In this document: positions 6,020 through 6,877 of the stretch, one piece after another
Layout of the letters: the number at the start of each line of letters is the position of its first letter
How positions within the stretch are numbered: the stretch's first letter is position 1
NCBI GenBank assembly: GCA_021107975.1
Contig: JAIORT010000950.1
Location: forward strand, 1 to 6,877
Length of the DNA stretch: 6,877 nt
Origin: Bacteroidales bacterium
GTDB taxonomy: Bacteria > Bacteroidota > Bacteroidia > Bacteroidales > JAADJA01
Direction of reading: 5' to 3'
The notes under the pieces: model-generated
Databases searched by the model: none
Seen by the model: the letters and a program-made list of their open reading frames with translations, nothing else
Told to the model about the DNA's origin: nothing
Translations under genes and position numbers: made by a program

Positions 6020-6877
6020 ATGCGACTATATCTGATCAATCCTTCCAACCCGCTCGTCAGCATCGTCAGAGTTAGGGAAAACCGCTGGAACCGTTACCGG
6101 GTGTGGAAACCGCTCAGCCTTATGGTTCTTGCGGGTCTGACCCCGCCGGAGTGGGAAATCTCGATCATTGACGAGAACTTCGGCGCGCCGGACTATCCGT
6201 CGATGCTTCTGCCGGACTTAGTGGGCATCACTGCTTTCACCTCGCAGGCGAACCGTGCCTATGAAGTTGCCGCTCAGTTCCGGCGTCTGTGCGTGCCCGT
6301 TGTCATGGGCGGCATTCACGCAACCATGTGCATGGACGAAGCCATGGAGTATGTGGACTCGGTTGTTACTGGGGAAGGTGAGGGCATCTGGTCTCAGGTG
6401 CTGGAGGACGCCAGGCACGGCTGCCTGAAACGCCGGTATGACGGAGGGCTCGCCGAGATAAGCGATATCCCAGCCGCTCGTCATGATTTGTTGGCTACAG
6501 GATATGCATTCGGAGCCATTCAGACCACGCGCGGCTGTCCCTTGAACTGTAGTTTCTGCAGTGTAACAGCGTTCAACGGGGCACATTACCGGATGCGATC
6601 CATTGAAGACGTCGTTCGGGAATTTCAGTTGATCCGCGAGAAACGCGTTCTGGTGGTGGACGACAACCTCGTGGGCACGCGTCCTAAACACATCGCCCGC
6701 GCCAAGGACCTGTTTCGTGCCATGGTGCACGCGAAACTGAAAAAAGAATGGGTCGCCCAAACCACTATCAACTTCGCCGATGACGAGGAACTCCTGGCGT
6801 TGGCTGCGAAGGCGGGCTGCCGGGGTGTCTTCATCGGCTTCGAGTCGCCGACGCCAGAGGGGCTTCGGGAAATCAGC
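6020..6877 (+). CDS. B12-binding-type radical SAM protein, N-terminal part
   Basis: The frame is open from the ATG at 6020 to the right edge, 286 codons, with no stop, so the C-terminus is missing. MRLYLINPSN at the start, VMGGIHAT (95-102) and DSVVTGEGEGIW (113-124) are typical of the N-terminal cobalamin-binding-like domain of this class. TTRGCPLNCSFCS (169-181) contains the CxxxCxxC motif (Cys173, Cys177, Cys180) that holds the 4Fe-4S cluster cleaving S-adenosylmethionine. VVDDNLVG (212-219) and FIGFES (271-276) are further conserved strands of the radical SAM barrel. Classical DxHxxG is absent, as in many members. Such enzymes methylate unreactive carbons or do other radical chemistry; the substrate is unknown. 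No Shine-Dalgarno precedes the start. Codons are GC-rich, unlike all genes to the left, so it may be foreign or an assembly join. Confidence 0.8.
   Translation, partial: MRLYLINPSNPLVSIVRVRENRWNRYRVWKPLSLMVLAGLTPPEWEISIIDENFGAPDYPSMLLPDLVGITAFTSQANRAYEVAAQFRRLCVPVVMGGIHATMCMDEAMEYVDSVVTGEGEGIWSQVLEDARHGCLKRRYDGGLAEISDIPAARHDLLATGYAFGAIQTTRGCPLNCSFCSVTAFNGAHYRMRSIEDVVREFQLIREKRVLVVDDNLVGTRPKHIARAKDLFRAMVHAKLKKEWVAQTTINFADDEELLALAAKAGCRGVFIGFESPTPEGLREIS

Noticed and set aside
6218..6760. Long minus-strand open frame of 180 codons
   Set aside because: It lies opposite the radical SAM gene in GC-rich DNA, where antisense frames stay open by chance. Its translation resembles no family, while the plus frame carries the CxxxCxxC motif.

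Overview
The window is mostly a low-GC bacterial segment, roughly 30% G+C by eye, that looks like Bacteroidota. The grounds are the AT-rich composition, mostly weak Shine-Dalgarno signals, a TAnnTTTG-type promoter element near 652-659, CAAATAA-type intergenic repeats, and an 18-bp palindrome (TCCCGATAGCTATCGGGA) that I associate from memory with Bacteroidota genomes. The assignment is an inference; there is no rRNA or marker gene here.

Layout. Bases 1-446 hold the N-terminal part of an endonuclease/exonuclease/phosphatase (EEP) family protein on the minus strand, cut by the left edge. Bases 447-948 are a divergent intergenic region of about 500 bp with repeats, inverted repeats and candidate promoter elements but no gene I can support. 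Four plus-strand genes follow in a compact run. They are an octopine/nopaline (opine) dehydrogenase family oxidoreductase (949-2028), a protein with an N-terminal cobalamin-binding domain joined to a probable glutamate-mutase-like barrel (2114-3985), a D-alanine--D-alanine ligase-like ATP-grasp enzyme (3972-4958) and an alanine/ornithine racemase family PLP enzyme (4958-6007). The last three overlap (14 nt, then a TAATG stop/start), so they are almost certainly co-transcribed and translationally coupled. The opine dehydrogenase lies 85 bp upstream and is probably in the same operon.

At about 6010-6050 the composition changes abruptly to more than 50% G+C with a different codon choice. A fifth plus-strand gene starts at 6020, only 12 bp after the racemase stop, and runs off the right edge. 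It encodes a B12-binding-type radical SAM protein with a clear CxxxCxxC cluster motif. Either this gene was acquired from a high-GC donor exactly at the gene boundary, or the contig is chimeric there.

How the genes may work together (inference). A carbon-skeleton or amino-group mutase, an amino-acid racemase, an ATP-dependent amino-acid ligase and an opine-type reductive condensation enzyme together look like a small pathway that builds or remodels a non-proteinogenic amino acid and couples it to another amino or keto acid. I do not recognise this combination as a described pathway. It is the most interesting feature of the window.
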